32,304 bases of DNA from Bacilli bacterium (GTDB taxonomy: Bacteria > Bacillota_I > Bacilli_A > RF39 > UBA660), in NCBI GenBank assembly GCA_016297695.1, contig JAEDGC010000016.1:1-32304 (forward strand), in the 5' to 3' direction. The position numbers and the translations under genes are program-made. Below the pieces are notes generated by a model. That model worked only from the letters and a program-made list of their open reading frames with translations, had not been told where the DNA came from and searched no databases. Numbering within the stretch: position 1 is the first letter of the stretch; each line of letters opens with the position of its first letter. Shown here in pieces: positions 32,124 to 32,304 of the stretch.

Positions 32124-32190
32124 TATCTTACACCTCCTTATGGTCTTTTGGTTTCTTTATAAAAAAGAAACAAGGAGTATCAAAATACTC
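32124..32190 (-). promoter_or_regulatory. Structured rpsF leader, possible S6:S18 autoregulatory element
   Basis: On the minus strand the leader has three complementary elements. GAGTAT/ATACTC (32175-32180 with 32185-32190) forms a first hairpin. GTTTCTTT/AAAGAAAC (32151-32158 with 32164-32171) forms an 8-bp second hairpin. CTCCTT (complement of 32172-32177) can instead pair with AAGGAG of the Shine-Dalgarno (complement of 32134-32139), enclosing the second hairpin. The first and third pairings exclude each other. S6:S18 binding leaders are known before rpsF in many bacteria; assignment to that family is an inference. Confidence 0.5.
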
Positions 32191-32196
32191 GCAAGT

Positions 32197-32225
32197 ATTA
32201 TAACAAATTATATTAAAGAAGTAAA
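32197..32225 (-). promoter_or_regulatory. Promoter of rpsF-ssb-rpsR
   Basis: On the minus strand, TTTACT (complement of 32220-32225), a 17-nt spacer and a perfect TATAAT (complement of 32197-32202), giving a leader of about 67 nt. The remaining 32226-32304 is AT-rich and shows no gene. Confidence 0.7.
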
Positions 32226-32304
32226 TAAAATATTTCATGGTTATTAATTTTTGTGACTAATTAGTGATTTTGTCCTATTTTTATAAAATAATAATTAGTA
32301 ATTT

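Noticed and set aside
1..32304. Use of TGA as a tryptophan codon (Mollicutes code)
   Set aside because: TGA ends the deoxyinosine glycosylase and uvrA genes at the expected family lengths, and tryptophans are encoded by TGG.

Overview
The window is about 32 kb of very AT-rich bacterial DNA. It reads as a compact, low-GC Bacillota chromosome, probably from the Bacilli/Erysipelotrichia–Mollicutes neighbourhood (an inference). The support is near-consensus sigma-A type promoters, AGGAGG-type ribosome binding sites, a Phe T-box leader, an lgt-trxB pair, prolipoprotein processing and no LPS machinery. TGA is used as a stop codon (for example at the ends of the deoxyinosine glycosylase gene and uvrA), so this is the standard bacterial code and not the Mollicutes UGA=Trp code. 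No rRNA, tRNA, CRISPR array, insertion sequence or phage gene was recognised.

Positions 1-6.3 kb are the accessory and decaying part. They start with a strong terminator of an unseen upstream unit. Next come a small gene broken by two frameshifts and ATGA-overlapped with a HAD phosphatase gene, and scattered remnants of a minus-strand gene. A deoxyinosine-DNA glycosylase gene that may be leaderless follows, then an XRE regulator with a frameshift plus a stop, a two-TM protein, an unrecognised HExxH protein and a minimal non-homologous end-joining pair (Ku and a stand-alone ATP-dependent ligase). A peptide deformylase gene with an in-frame stop before its first catalytic motif closes this part.

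Positions 6.3-15.4 kb are mostly minus-strand operons. One runs thioredoxin -> thioredoxin/CcdA membrane fusion -> cysteine desulfurase -> ASCH protein -> broken deformylase, from one good promoter. Beside it are asnB, tex and the lgt-trxB pair. TrxB, the CGGC thioredoxin and the CPHC-CcdA fusion could form a route that carries reducing power across the membrane.

Positions 15.5-22.2 kb hold a plus-strand O-acetyltransferase and an O-antigen-ligase/polymerase-like membrane protein, a DUF1292 protein, a tail-anchored acidic protein, convergent uvrA, an HD-domain protein and a single-TM protein.

Positions 22.2-32.3 kb are minus-strand. They hold a DUF3419/BtaA-like protein, pheST behind a Phe T-box, a three-gene unit (HerA-type ATPase, 650-residue coiled-coil protein, 81-residue protein) with its own promoters, and rpsF-ssb-rpsR behind a structured leader. 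The HerA/coiled-coil/small-protein unit, fixed between housekeeping operons, is the best candidate for an undescribed system here. Transcription is tightly packed: several stop codons lie inside terminator hairpins, and one terminator arm doubles as the -35 box of the next operon. The longest stretch without an intact gene is 1-506; it holds the terminator and the first pseudogene.
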